From the NCBI GenBank assembly GCA_029465975.1, contig CM055741.1, positions 2,487,728-2,551,727 on the forward strand: DNA of 64,000 nt, read 5' to 3'. Under the pieces are notes generated by a model. That model ran no database searches. It was not told the DNA's origin and saw only the letters and a list, made by a program, of their open reading frames with translations. The position numbers and the translations under genes are program-made. This DNA is from Dallia pectoralis (Eukaryota > Chordata > Actinopteri > Esociformes > Umbridae). Below are positions 32,201 through 44,740 of the stretch, in pieces. Numbering within the stretch: the stretch's first letter is position 1; every line of letters starts with the position of its first letter.

Positions 32201-35200
32201 CATCTTCTCCTCCAGCTCCTTCTTCTTGGCCAGAGCCTTGGTTAGGTCAATCTTCATCTTCTCGTAGTTCTCCTTCATGTTGGCCAGCTCCTTCTCAGAC
32301 TCTGCGCTCTTCAACAGGGGCTTGATCTTGAAGTACAACTTCATCCATGGCCAGGTTTTCACATTCATGAATGAGCGGATGTTGTACTGGACGGAGTAGA
32401 TGGATTCTCTGGTCGACAGAAAGAATAGGATAGCAGTGTGAGGGATCATCTAAAACTGGTCTGGTCCTACCAAGACCCAAATTAATATTTTTGATGTTTG
32501 GATGTCCTACAATCTATTTTTGCTCTGTGATTTTCAGAAGGTCAAAATGTATCCTTAATAATTTTTCAGCTTTTACATCAAAATAAACCTGTGTAAAATA
32601 TAAAGTATGTTATTTGAATACATCGGCTGACGTCTAGCTATTCCTCACCTCCTTTCCATCATCTTGGAGAACTCTCTCCTCATGAGGAATCCACGGCTAA
32701 GAGCCTGGAGCATGCCAACCAGAGAGGCCAGCTTCTCATCTCTCATCTCCTCCAGGACACCCAGAAGACCGGCTTTGAAGAACACCTGAGACAAATGCAG
32801 ACATCACAGTCAGATGGTGACATATAGAACGAGTTTCTTCCAAAAAATGTACCAAATTTACTAGTTTGATATACACTACACAGTGAACAATGTATTCTAC
32901 ACTTCAATTTTTTCTATTAACTACCAACAACAGAGAATCTGAAATGTTATGCTAAAAATTATAACTGAGATTTTGTTGTCCCTTTTTACTAGGGGTATTT
33001 GACTGACCTTGGTGTGTCCAAACTTGTAATCCTCATGATTCACATCAATGGACCCAAGCAGCTTCTCAGAAGCCTTCTTGTTGTCCATGAACTGGCCCTC
33101 AGGGATCACGCTGGCATTCAGTACTTTGTACCTGAATCAAGAGACATTCAAGTTTTAGGTTAATTGCCTTATATAAACTCTAAACCCTAAATTGAGTGTG
33201 GATGTATTTGCTTGAACCTCTGCTTGAAGTCAGAATAGATGATTCTGCTGGGGAAGCCCTTTCTGCAGATCCTGATACCTTCCAGAACACCATTACACCT
33301 GAGCTGGTGGATAACCAGGAAGTTCTCCATCAAACCTGTTAAAACGAACCAGGTCTCAGTTAATATTTGTGAGCTTGTTTAAGACTGTTAATGTTATGGA
33401 TACCATAGTGATAACACAGAATATTTAATTGAAATTCTATACCTGGAGTCTTTGACTCGTTGGGGATCAGGCAGCGCACAAAGTGAGGATGAGTGCTCCT
33501 CAGGTTGGTCATCAGCTTGCCCAAGTTCTCCTGTAGGAGCGTAACAACCATTTTGTCAGAAAAATAAAGATAATCAATGTCCGTCTGTTGCAGACCTGAA
33601 GAAACAACAGTCAAATCTCACCCGGAACTGGGAGGACACAGTCTGCATGGAACCACCCTTCTTCTTGCCTCCTTTCTTTGTTGTATCTGTTAAAATGAGT
33701 AAAATAAAATGAAATTGTTTTTCGAAAGCAGGCTAAGTATTAATAATACCAATACACTTTTCAAAAAACTTCTCAAAAAAATCGGGCCAGAAAACCAAAA
33801 CAGGTTTCTGGCATACTACGTAATATCTGCATGTCATTGTTTTCTCTTTCGTCCAAAAGTCTTCAAAGGAAATATGTTTGGGTCATAGGTTTGTAACTAG
33901 TGTGTAATTGAATATGTGAAGCTTGACGTACCCTCAGGTGGGGCAGCAGGGTACAGGCCAGCCAACAGTTTAACTGAGGACTTTCCATACAGCTGACAGA
34001 CTGAGTCGTTCAGGGGGTCCTTGTTCTTCTCAAGCCAGTTAGTGATGTTGTAGTCCACAGTGCCGGCGTAGTGAACCAGGGAGAAGTGGGCCTCGGCTTT
34101 GCCTTTGGCAGGCTTGGGCTTCTCAAATGCCTTGGTCTTGCCAAGATGCTGGGCGTAAAGCTTCTCCTTGAAGGTTGTGTCTGAAGACTTGGGGAACATG
34201 CACTCCTCTTCAAGGATGGAGAAGATGCCCAATGGCTTCATGGAAAAAGATGGAAGTTCAGTTAAATACAAAACCCACTATTTGGGGTTTATATTAATTT
34301 AGGGGCACACAATATGTAAAATGCTTTTTTTTACCAGTCGTACATTGTACGACCGCAGGGATATCTTCCACAGAGCTTATGTATGCATGTGAGCTTTCGC
34401 TCTTGCTTTATAATCATCACAGATAGCTCACCTTCTCAATAAGCTCAATACAATGTGCCAAGTCCATGCCAAAGTCAATGAAGGCCCAGACGATGCCCTC
34501 CTTCTTGTACTCTTCTTGCTCCAGGACGAACATGGTGTGGTTGAAGAACTGTTGCAGTTTCTCATTGGTGAAGTTGATGCACAGCTGTTCCATGCTGTTG
34601 TACTGTTGATGGATTTTAAACAGGATTAGTTCATGATACAAGGCTACACTCCATCTAAATGATATCGTATTGACTTGTTCTGGTCTTACATCAAAGATCT
34701 CAAATCCGGCAATATCCAGCACACCGATGTAGAACTGCCTTGGGTTCTTGGTGTCCAACATCTCATTGATACGGATGACCATCCACAAGAACATCCTCTC
34801 ATAGATGGACTTGGCCAGAGCTGAGACAGCGTTGTTAACCTACAATGATAAAACATTAAATTACATGAGATTTTGACCGTAGCTGGATGAAAAACAATCG
34901 TTTTGACAGTAACAGAAAAACAATCATTGTTCAAAAACAAAAATTGCCACAAAAGCGACAAGTGCTCAGAAATTGGTAGATGTTGTGTCTGGCTCCTTAC
35001 CTGAGGTACAGTCTGTCCCTTGGTTACATACTCGTTGCCGACCTTCACTCTGGGGTAGCAGATAGCCTTCAACATCTCAGATGAGTTCAGGCCCAGCAGG
35101 TAGGCGATTTTATCAGCCACTGGAGAGAGAAACAACCACAACAGACTCATTTGAACCCGTATTTCAAAACATAGATAGAAGTTTGGACATTCAACCACAA

Positions 35201-38200
35201 TAATCAATCGATGCCGGTTGGCATTAGGCCTTCAGAAATGAGCGTGTCTTTACTTCTATGTCATCATTAGTTATAATACTGATGTTCTACACTTCTATAA
35301 AAAAAGCGCAGCATTCTACACGTTGTATATCTACGTATGGGACTCACCCTCATTGGTATTGGGACTCATGTTCTACATGTTGTATATCTACGTATGGGAC
35401 TCACCCTCATTGGTATTGGGACTGATGTTCTACACGTTGTATATCTACGTATGGGACTCACCCTCATTGGTATTGGGACTGATGTTCTACATGTTGTATA
35501 TCTACGTATGGGACTCACCCTCATTGGTAATGTGACTGATGTTCTACATGTTGTATATCTACGTATGGGACTCACCCTCATTGGTATTGGGACTGATGTT
35601 CTACACGTTGCATATCTACGTATGGGACTCACCCTCATTGGTATTGGGACTGATGTTCTACATGTTGTATATCTACGTATGGGACTCACCCTCATTGGTA
35701 ATGTGACTGATGTTCTACATGTTGTATATCTACGTATGGGACTCACCCTCATTGGTATTGGGACTGATGTTCTACATGTTGTATATCTACGTATGGGACT
35801 CACCCTCATTGGTAATGTGACTGATGTTCTACATGTTGTATATCTACGTATGGGACTCACCCTCATTGGTATTGGGACTGATGTTCTACATGTTGTATAT
35901 CTACGTATGGGACTCACCCTCATTGGTATTGGGACTGATGTTCTACATGTTGTATATCTACGTATGGGACTCACCCTCATTGGTAATGGGACTGATGTTC
36001 TACATGTTGTATATCTACGTATGGGACTCACCCTCATTGGTATTGGGACTGATGTTCTACATGTTGTATATCTACGTATGGGACTCACCCTCATTGGTAT
36101 TGGGACTGATGTTCTACATGTTGTATATCTACGTATGGGACTCACCCTCATTGGTAATGGGACTGATGTTCTACATGTTGTATATCTACGTATGGGACTC
36201 ACCCTCATTGCCGTCTGGCTCTGCCTGCTCCTCACGCTGCTTCTGCTTGAAGTGCATGTTGCCATGGTGCAAAACGGCACCAGTCAGCTTGTAGATGCCA
36301 CTCTTCTCATCGTTAGTGAAGCCCAGGATGGTGATGGCATCCTGGCATCAAAGGGGAAAAGCAAGAGTGAGGAACTGACTGGTGGTTTGCTACACAGAGC
36401 CCTTAGCAACTTTCACTTGCTCAGATGTCTGTGCATCAAGGTAGTTTAGAGGTGAGGAAAGACATACCGCGGACATACAGCCACATATGTCACCAAGCTC
36501 AGTTGCTCATATGCATTTATCCACCAATTCGAAATGATATGAATGACATAAATATATTTCACTTACATCTGTGGCGTCCAGCTCAACTTTGTCATCGATA
36601 CTGGCCACAGTGATCTGACCCTGACTGCACATGGGGAAGTCATAGGGGTTGGTGGTGAGGAGAGCCATCTCTGTGGAGAACAAACAACAGAGAGCGCGTG
36701 GTCAGTTGTCTCTTGGAGTAGATATTTAAAATCAATCAAATCTTCTACCCAAGGCATTATAATAGAACAATGGTTCCCAACCTAAGGGTACAGCCAGCTA
36801 AATGTGGCTCTGTCCGGGAACCCCTGAACTACTTTTTCACAATATTTTTTAGTAATCTATGGAGTTCTCTCAAGTACCCCGTTTTGATGTTCCAAATACC
36901 ATAGGGGTCTTAGAACCACTGCTTGAGATCCAAAAGGGGACTAGGGGACTGAGACTGCTGGGATAGAGGTGTGGACAATTAAATGCTACACAGAATCATT
37001 TCCCTCCAACCTCATCCACTTTAACATACCAACAATATCAGGTTTGTGGTTGGTCATCATCTGGAAGAAGATATGGTAGCCTCTCTCATCGGGCAGCTGG
37101 AAGGACACTCTGGACTTCTCCAGCAGGTCTGAGAGAGGAAATTAGAGAGAGAGAGAGAGAGAGAGGGAGGGAGAGAGGGGAGAGAGCACATTGGTTGATT
37201 TATCTTCACAAAAATAATAACTGTGACTTTATGAAAATCAATAAGAAACAATCCAACCAACTCACAGGTCTCAATGTCGGCTTTAGCCAGTTTGCCTCCT
37301 TGGAAGTGAATCCTAATGAATTTACCCTAAAGTGGAACACAGGGATTTAAAAAGGTTCAACAAAATACAAATGGTACTTTGATACAGATAAAGGATCTTC
37401 ATGTCATCCTGTTGTATGAATAGTTTAAAGTTAACAGATTTAGGATATAGGCATTTACACATTCACATGTCAGGCTTTTATTGCCTTAAAGAAATTAATC
37501 AAGTTTGTCCCACTTACAAAGCGAGACGAGTTGTCGTTCCTCACTGTCTTGGCATTACCATAAGCCTCCAGCAGGGGGTTAGCTGCAATGATCTGGTCCT
37601 CAAGAGACCCCTGGTTGAGACAGACACAAGTTTATTAGAAACTGGTCAAGTTCTCAACACTGTTCTTGAAACGGTATTCCACAATATGATTTCATTTTAC
37701 ACAGCCAACTAAACGAAAAAACTGTTTAAAAAGGTAAAACAGTAATTTGCTGAAACGTCTCACCTGCATTTTGGTGGGATCTTCCTTTTTCTTCTCTCCA
37801 GAAACTGCGATGGTGGCAAAGTACTGGATGACACGTTTGGTGTTGACAGTCTTTCCTGCACCGGATTCTCCACTGGTTTAGATGACAGAGAGAGAGAGGT
37901 TTTAATAACATGTCAGAGTGTCACTTAGAAACAGGATCAATGAGCCTTCATTCATAAACAACGCTAATGCATTCATAATAGATTTGTTTATTTTAATTAC
38001 AGCCAAGCTAAACAGAAACACTACAGAATAAACACAATATCAATTGATTCTCAAGGAAACAACTTACGTGATCAGGACAGACTGGTTCTCCTTATCTGGA
38101 ACCAAACATAAAGACATATTTCTTGAAATGCTCAAATAGCAACATTCATAGCATCAACATGAGCTTCGTATCGTTTCGTTCAAAAGTAGTAGAAATGGGT

Positions 38201-39065
38201 ATTTTCAGAAAACGTCTCAATATAGACTAAAACAATGTTTTTAAACCAAAAATACATTAATCCCAATCATCCATCTATTTAACTAACATTCATCCATCTA
38301 TTTAACTAACATTCATTCATCTATTTAACTAGCATTCATCCATCTATTTAACTAACATTCATCCATCTATTTAACTAGCATTCATTCATCTATTTAACTA
38401 GCATCCATCCATCTATTTAACTATCATTCATCCATCTATTTAACTAACATTCATCCATCTATTTAACTAACATTCATCCATCTATTTAACTAACATTCAT
38501 CCATCTATTTAACTAACATTCATCCATCTATTTAACTAGCATTCATCCATCTATTTAACTAACATTCATTAATCTATTTAACATTCATCCATCCATCCAT
38601 CTAGAGTTCCTACCAATCAACATGAACTGAAAGGCGTTGTCAGAGACGGAGAAGATGTGGGGTGGAGCTTCCATCCTCTTCTTCCCTCTGTAGGCGTTGA
38701 CAACCTCCATGTCGTATACAGGAAGCCACTTGTAGGGGTTCACTGTGGCACAGAAGAGCCCAGAGTAGGTCTGGAGGAGGAGGAGCACAGATGAAGGAGG
38801 AGTTAGTGAACACATATAGCTTCAACTGGATATTATGGGAACATTTGGGGGAACTTTGGTTCTCTGGGTCCACTTCATTTGTGCCTTTAGGTTTCTACAA
38901 TTCAATAATGTATAGTATTGTACTTGTGAATTTCATATGGTTAAATGTGTGTGTGTTTCTTATGGTTATATATGTGTGTGTGTGTGTGTGTTTCTTATGG
39001 TTATATATGTGTGTGTGTGTTTCTTATGGTTATATATGTGTGTGTGTGTGTGTGTTTCTTATGGT

Positions 39066-39160
<95 letters not shown>

Positions 39161-39795
39161 CTTATGGTTATATATGTGTGTGTGTGTGTGTGTGTTTCTT
39201 ACGTAGATCATCCATGCTGCATAACGCTCTTTGAGGTTATACAGGACAGAGGCTTCATTCAGGTAGGTCATCATGGCCATGTCCTCAATCTTGTCGTACT
39301 TTGGGGGGTTCATCTCAAAGATGTCGGCCTCCTTGAACTCGACTCCTTCCTGGAAACACAAACTGGATATGACTGCTCGTGCTTTTCTCTGATACATCAA
39401 AGGTTTAAATAACAAGCTTCAATAAAAAGGCTCCCATGCAATCCAATGACTTGATCATTTTCCACTCTAACTACCATATTAAATTCACACAGAATAATTC
39501 ACACTTGTGTTGGTTTATGTTCCTATGTTCACAGTGCATTTAAGGATGACCTGTAATATGTTCCTCCGGTGAAACTCACCATTTTGGAACCGTCAGGTTT
39601 GGTGACCGTCACGACACATTTGCCCTCCGTCCTGGCAGTGACCAAACCCTTGAGGTACAGCTCCCCCTTATCTGTCACATAGCAGGAGTTCTTGGAATCA
39701 AACGGTGCTGTTTGAGCCTCAATCCTCTCTCTCTCAGGCTTGCGGAGGTATATGGCCGCCTTGCCGTAGATCTGCATCTCCGCGTCCGTACTCAT
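26213..39795 (-). CDS. Sarcomeric myosin heavy chain (MYH-b), complete
   Basis: This is an actin-based motor of the muscle thick filament. I place 39 coding exons (high to low): 39795-39580, 39349-39203, 38770-38614, 38095-38068, 37872-37764, 37610-37518, 37326-37266, 37128-37030, 36670-36567, 36341-36203, 35119-35001, 34839-34690, 34602-34432, 34235-33932, 33686-33622, 33530-33443, 33335-33218, 33131-33008, 32785-32649, 32408-32153, 32027-31785, 31622-31446, 31345-31200, 31068-30978, 30870-30482, 30400-30274, 30150-30032, 29952-29756, 29672-29489, 29373-29208, 29132-29008, 28894-28586, 27958-27755, 27661-27536, 27412-27242, 27141-27037, 26952-26857, 26658-26527, 26233-26213. They total 5813 nt, one short of 1938 codons. 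Motor motifs: GESGAGKT at about 184-191, NDNSSRF at 244-250, DIAGFEIFD at 466-474, Lys-rich loop 2 at about 640. WPW at about 830 precedes the coiled-coil rod, and the tail is GKGKEAAE. The N-terminus MSTDAEMQIYGKAA suggests a slow or cardiac-like type. The lever binds myosin light chains. Confidence 0.95.
27959..28430 (-). repeat. 44-bp minisatellite carrying copies of a splice acceptor
   Basis: About ten copies of a 44-bp unit lie directly against the MYH-b exon at 27958-27755. Read on the gene strand, each unit contains TTCTTGTAGGACGCCCAACTG or TTCTTGTAGGACGCTCAACT, which is the exon's acceptor plus its first 10-12 coding bases. The array therefore presents a series of decoy 3' splice sites upstream of the true one. 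Confidence 0.95.
30595..30598 (-). other. Single-base frameshift site in MYH-b rod exon
   Basis: The exon 30870-30482 is 389 nt, but both flanking junctions are phase 0, so 390 is needed. At 30595-30598 the plus strand reads CTCCCCAG where the conserved residues AELGEQID need one more C (G on the gene strand). As written, the frame is lost in the middle of the rod. An undercalled homopolymer is the simplest explanation; a real null allele is the alternative. Confidence 0.88.
35300..36205 (-). repeat. 57-bp minisatellite carrying copies of a splice donor
   Basis: About 15 copies of a 57-bp unit abut the MYH-b exon at 36341-36203. On the gene strand every unit contains CCAATGAGGGTGAGTCCCAT, which reproduces the exon's last bases (AATGAGG) and its GTGAGT donor. 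The array thus offers about 15 decoy 5' splice sites downstream of the real one. The 57-bp unit is 3n, so repetitive open frames on both strands are artefacts. Confidence 0.97.
37146..37188. repeat. (GA)n simple repeat in MYH-b intron
   Basis: A GAGAGA tract with GGGA interruptions sits about 20 bp upstream (gene strand) of the exon 37128-37030. On the gene strand it is a long CT-rich tract that may serve as an extended polypyrimidine tract. Confidence 0.85.
38265..38600. repeat. 23-bp minisatellite in MYH-b intron
   Basis: About 14 copies of a 23-bp unit, CATTCATCCATCTATTTAAC plus TAA or TAG, run up to 15 bp from the donor of the exon 38770-38614. Confidence 0.95.
38940..39197. repeat. GT microsatellite interspersed with TTTCTTATGGTTATAT
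   Basis: (GT)n runs alternate with TTTCTTATGGTTATAT blocks next to the donor of the MYH-b exon 39349-39203. The donor itself reads GTAAGAAACACAC on the gene strand. Each interspersed block repeats TAAGAAACACAC, a degraded copy of the donor-proximal intron. Confidence 0.9.
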
Positions 39796-40420
39796 GGTGA
39801 CGGTTGCTAGGACAGAGATGAAGGTTGAAACATGGGAGCGACAATATCTTCGTCGTCAGGCAACAGTCAGCTGATCTCAGTATATATATACGGAATGTTC
39901 ACGGAATGTGGTCATCACAGGAAGTGTCACATCACGTCTCACCTTATTTCCCCCCTCCTATAGATGAAAATGGATGTCTTTGAGGACCTGTTAAAATGTA
40001 GATTGTTTTGATTAAATGAAAAAACCCCAGCAGGATCAGGATTTAGTTTAGTCGTCGTGGAGGATTTGCATTTGTCATCACATTACTTTCAAATTCAACC
40101 GTGTGTATAATAAAACCCGTGTTACGTTCTAGCCAACCCTATCGACGCACAAACGGGCAAACTACTGTTAACGAACCCAGAAAAACGTCCCAAGTACAGA
40201 AGACATGGAGTAAATAAATGCATAAAACATGTAACAGCAGACAGTGAGAGGTTGCCTGATGTCAGGCGTTACAGTTATCAACCCTGCAGATGGCTACTGC
40301 CTCAGATTTACATAGACAACACACAAGTGTGTGATTCAAGGAAGATCCACAGGTTCTTACCAGAGTGGAAGATGGTGTCTGGGTTAGTGATGCTGCGGCC
40401 TCGTCCTCCTTATATCTGGT
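39796..40420 (-). promoter_or_regulatory. MYH-b 5' UTR exons and TATA promoter
   Basis: The coding exon begins at 39806 after a CCTAG acceptor, leaving 11 untranslated bases (CAACCGTCACC) before the ATG. A non-coding first exon ends at 40361 with a GTAAGAAC donor. A TATA box, GATATAAGG, lies at 40416-40408 on the gene strand. It puts the start site near 40386, so exon 1 is about 25 nt. A CArG/MEF2-like AT-rich motif (CCATAATTAG) at about 40443-40452 would suit a muscle promoter, but it is one base off consensus. Confidence 0.7.
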
Positions 40421-41636
40421 AGAAGATGCCAACCTAGCAGAAGCTAATTATGGACCACACTGGAGCATCAACCTGATCGCTCCCATCCTCTGGCCCCACC
40501 CACTGCCCCCTCTGCCCCATCCACTGCCCCCACCCATCACCCCATCCTCTGCCCCCACCCCCACCCCACTAAACACACTTTATACTTTACATTAATCATT
40601 GAGGTTACATTTAACGACGTAAGTCCTTATAAACACATGTAGATATTTACATCGCCCTTATTTATAGTTATTTATATCATTTATATTATATTGTTGTTGT
40701 GATCACATAACTCACCGTGTGATTGTAAGTTGGCAACCACAACGCGCTTGGTTTGAAAAAAATAATAATTTAAAACCTATAAAAGAGTGTAGGCATTCTG
40801 TTACATGAAAATTTAACAGCTGTTTAAATTAAATTAGTAGTTATTTATCCACCAGCGTAATCTATTTTAGATATTGGAAGCACTTTAATTTGTCTCGCCT
40901 TTCAGTTGGCTAAAACGGTCCAGTGGGATAAAGTAATAGGTCTTGATATCACACCAGTATTTCAGTAATCTTACCCACTCATATTGCTGACTGTAATATG
41001 CCGCCTGTTTCTCCCGGGGCACAGTGTAACCTCTGAATACCCGTCTAACACCTTGTAAAGAAGCCACCACCAGCAGTGACACTGATTTAATTGATTTTGG
41101 GTATGTATATGTTGATCAAATATTATCAAACTCCAACACGTGCATTCAAGTAGTTGTCTTCGTACCCAATGAGACGCATATTAATTTGAAATAGAGAGAA
41201 ACCTTACAGAACAAATGTATTGTGCCTTAGAGCTGCCTGGAAATGTGCATAATTGCGTTTGCTTTTCTGAACACATTTTGAACATTTCACCGTTTCACGG
41301 TTTTGGGTGCGATCATATAAAATGAATGAATATATTGCGCCCGTGGCTCTGCACATTACTGCGTCTGTTCCCCTGGGTTGGATAAACTGCCTATCCATGC
41401 TGTTTGTTGTCTGTTTCAGCATTGGCTGTTAAGGTGTTTAGTTAGTTTAGGTATACTTATGTCCTTTAATTGAGAGCATATAGATATGAGGCAGCCCACA
41501 GGGGCAATCAGCGGGGGGCCTTGGCATTTCCTGGACAGGTCTCTGGTCTTCACTGCAGCCCAGTTTTAATTGTTAATCGTATCTGCCAGCACAGGATAAA
41601 TCCGGCGCTGATGACCCCGTAATTCGCGACAAGCAC

Positions 41637-41748
41637 ACAAACATTCAGGACGTTCAGTTTATTTTAATGTGCAAGACAAACATTCAGGACGTTCAGTTTA
41701 TTTTAATGTGCAAGACAAACATGCAGGACGTTCAGTTTATTTTAATTC
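41637..41748. repeat. Three-copy 39-bp tandem repeat
   Basis: Three copies contain ACATTCAGGACGTTCAGTTT followed by ATTTTAA. The first two are nearly identical and the third diverges at its end. Confidence 0.9.
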
Positions 41749-42494
41749 CTTAAACCCCGAGGGTGATGTGTGATCTCTTTGTACTTGGGGGACGGGCTTC
41801 GCTAAGCTCTTCATTTGTTTCATCCAACAAACATAACCTGACACTAATCCCCATTGGCTCCTTAAATGTCCTCGCTATTTAAACTGTCTTTCACAGGATC
41901 CGGGGTGAATGTTATGGTCGTGTTACGGTTCAGTCTCAACGGGACTTTTAGTAGCCGATATTGATGTGTTTAAGCAATAGTGCACGTTTTTGGGGGAGTT
42001 TGGCTTGGATTTGTTCTTACGTACGACTAAACGAGTACCTCCATGGTCGTTGCATTTAACGTATTTCTGCAGGGCCTTGCAGGACACAGTATTAACTTCT
42101 GATACCATATATGTCAACCGTGCTTTAAACAACTTTCTGCCTTCAGTGTTGTTTTATTGCTACGGACTGGATCTCATATGAGTCTCCCTCACCAGCAGCC
42201 TGGCCCCCGTGAACATATTTTTCACATGATTCAAACATTTCAAATGTGTCCTTGCCAGTAATAAAGCTATATCTGGCTGTGCACTGTCACATGCTGTGGC
42301 AAGGATCCACAAAACAACCGGGCTGGAATTCAGATCTTATTTTCGAGGTCGGATATCTCTCTATAAAATGGTTACTGTGTCAGCGATGCAGGAGCCTAAT
42401 GGTTCGACTAATAAGGTCAGAATAATGTGCTGGGCAGATATGTGCCCCTGTCTCACCCCCGGTCTCTGTATCAGGGCCACATACGCCCAATAAA

Positions 42495-44740
42495 TACACA
42501 CAGCCAACAGCCAACTATAGAGGCTACCTACCTACCTGACCCACTGACATTATACACAGCCTACCTACCTACCTGACCCACTGACATTACACTGACATTA
42601 TAGAGGCTACCTACCTACCTGACCCACTGACATTACACACAGCCAACTATAGAGGCTACCTACCTACCTGACCCACTGACATTACACACAGCCAACAGTC
42701 ATTAGAGGCTACCTACCTACCTGACCCACTGACATAACACACAGCCAACAGTCATTATAGAGGCTACCTACCTACCTGACCCACTGACATTACACACAGC
42801 CAACAGTCATTATAGAGGCTACCTACCTACCTGACCCACTGACATTACACACAGCCAACAGTCATTATAGAGGCTAGCTACCTACCTGACCCACTGACAT
42901 TACACACAGCCAACAGTCATTATAGAGGCTAGCTACCTACCTGACCCACTGACATTACACACAGCCAACTATAGAGGCTACCTACCTACCTGACCCACTG
43001 ACATTACACACAGCCAACAGTCATTAGAGGCTACCTACCTATCTGACCCACTGACATAACACACAGCCAACAGTCATTATAGAGGCTACCTACCTACCTG
43101 ACTTACTGACATTACACACAGCCAACAGTCATTATAGAGGCTACCTACCTACCTGACCCACTGACATTACACACAGCCAACAGTCATTATAGAGGCTACC
43201 TACCTACCTGACCCACTGACATTACACACAGCCAACTATAGAGGCTACCTACCTACCTGACCCACTGACATTACACACAGCCAACTATAGAGACTACCTA
43301 CCTACCCGACCCACTGACATTACACACAGCCAACAATAGAGGCTACCTACCTACCTGACCCACTGACATTACACACAGCCAACTATAGAGGCTCCCTACC
43401 TACCTGACCCACTGACATTACACACAGCCAACAGTCATTATAGAGGCTACCTACCTACCTGACCCACTGACATTACACACAGCCAACAGTCATTAGAGGC
43501 TACCTACCTACCTGACCCACTGACATTACACACAGCCAACAGTCATTATAGAGGCTACCTACCCACCTGACCCACTGACATTACACACAGACAACAGTCA
43601 TTAGAGGCTAGCTGCTGCCTGACCCACTGACATTACACACAGCCAACAGTCATTATAGAGGCTACCTACCCACCTGACCCACTGACATTACACACAGACA
43701 ACAGTCATTAGAGGCTAGCTGTCGCCTGACCCACTGACATTACACACAGCCAACAGTCATTAGAGGCTAGCTGCTGCCTGACCCACTGACATTACACACA
43801 GCCAACAGTCATTATAGAGGCTACCTACCTACCTGACCCACTGACATTACACACAGCCAACAGTCATTATAGAGGCTACCTACCTGACCCACAGACATTA
43901 CACACAGCCAACAGTCATTATAGAGGCTACCTACCTACCTGACCCACTGACATTACACACAGCCAGCAGTCATTATAGAGGCTACTTACCTACCTGACCC
44001 ACTGACATTACACACAGCCAACAGTCATTAGAGGCTAGCTGCTGCCTGACCCACTGACATTACACACAGCCAACAGTCATTAGAGGCTAGCTGCTGCCTG
44101 ACCCACTGACATTACACACAGCCAACAGTCATTATAGAGGCTACCTACCCACCTGACCCACTGACATTACACACAGACAACAGTCATTAGAGGCTAGCTG
44201 TCGCCTGACCCACTGACATTACACACAGCCAACAGTCATTAGAGGCTAGCTGCTGCCTGACCCACTGACATTACACACAGCCAACAGTCATTATAGAGGC
44301 TACCTACCTACCTGACCCACTGACATTACACACAGCCAACAGTCATTATAGAGGCTACCTACCTGACCCACAGACATTACACACAGCCAACAGTCATTAT
44401 AGAGGCTACCTACCTACCTGACCCACTGACATTACACACAGCCAGCAGTCATTATAGAGGCTACTTACCTACCTGACCCACTGACATTACACACAGCCAA
44501 CAGTCATTAGAGGCTAGCTGCTGCCTGACCCACTGACATTACACACAGCCAACAGTCATTAGAGGCTAGCTGCTGCCTGACCCACTGACATTACACACAG
44601 CCAACAGTCATTAGAGGCTAGCTGCTGCCTGACCCACTGACATTACACACAGCCAATAGTCATTAGAGGCTAGCTGCTGCCTGACCCACTGACATTACAC
44701 ACAGCCAACAGTCATTAGAGGCTAGCTGCTGCCTGACCCT
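42495..44740. repeat. 2.2-kb minisatellite, about 50-55-bp unit, with higher-order copies
   Basis: More than 40 units of GACCCACTGACATTACACAC followed by AGCCAACAGTCATTATAGAG occur. Two main variants are joined: CTACCTACCTACCT and CTAGCTGCTGCCT. The first half is mostly one variant and the 3' end mostly the other. The block from about 43660 to 44100 reappears at an offset of 479 bp, showing duplication of several units at once. Confidence 0.97.

Noticed and set aside
35337..36449. 370-codon and 304-codon open frames on opposite strands
   Set aside because: Both come from the 57-bp splice-donor array in the MYH-b intron. There is no start context or family resemblance.
42495..44740. CRISPR-like look of regular repeats
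   Set aside because: The spacers are not unique; whole units repeat head to tail. The genome is eukaryotic, so this is a minisatellite.
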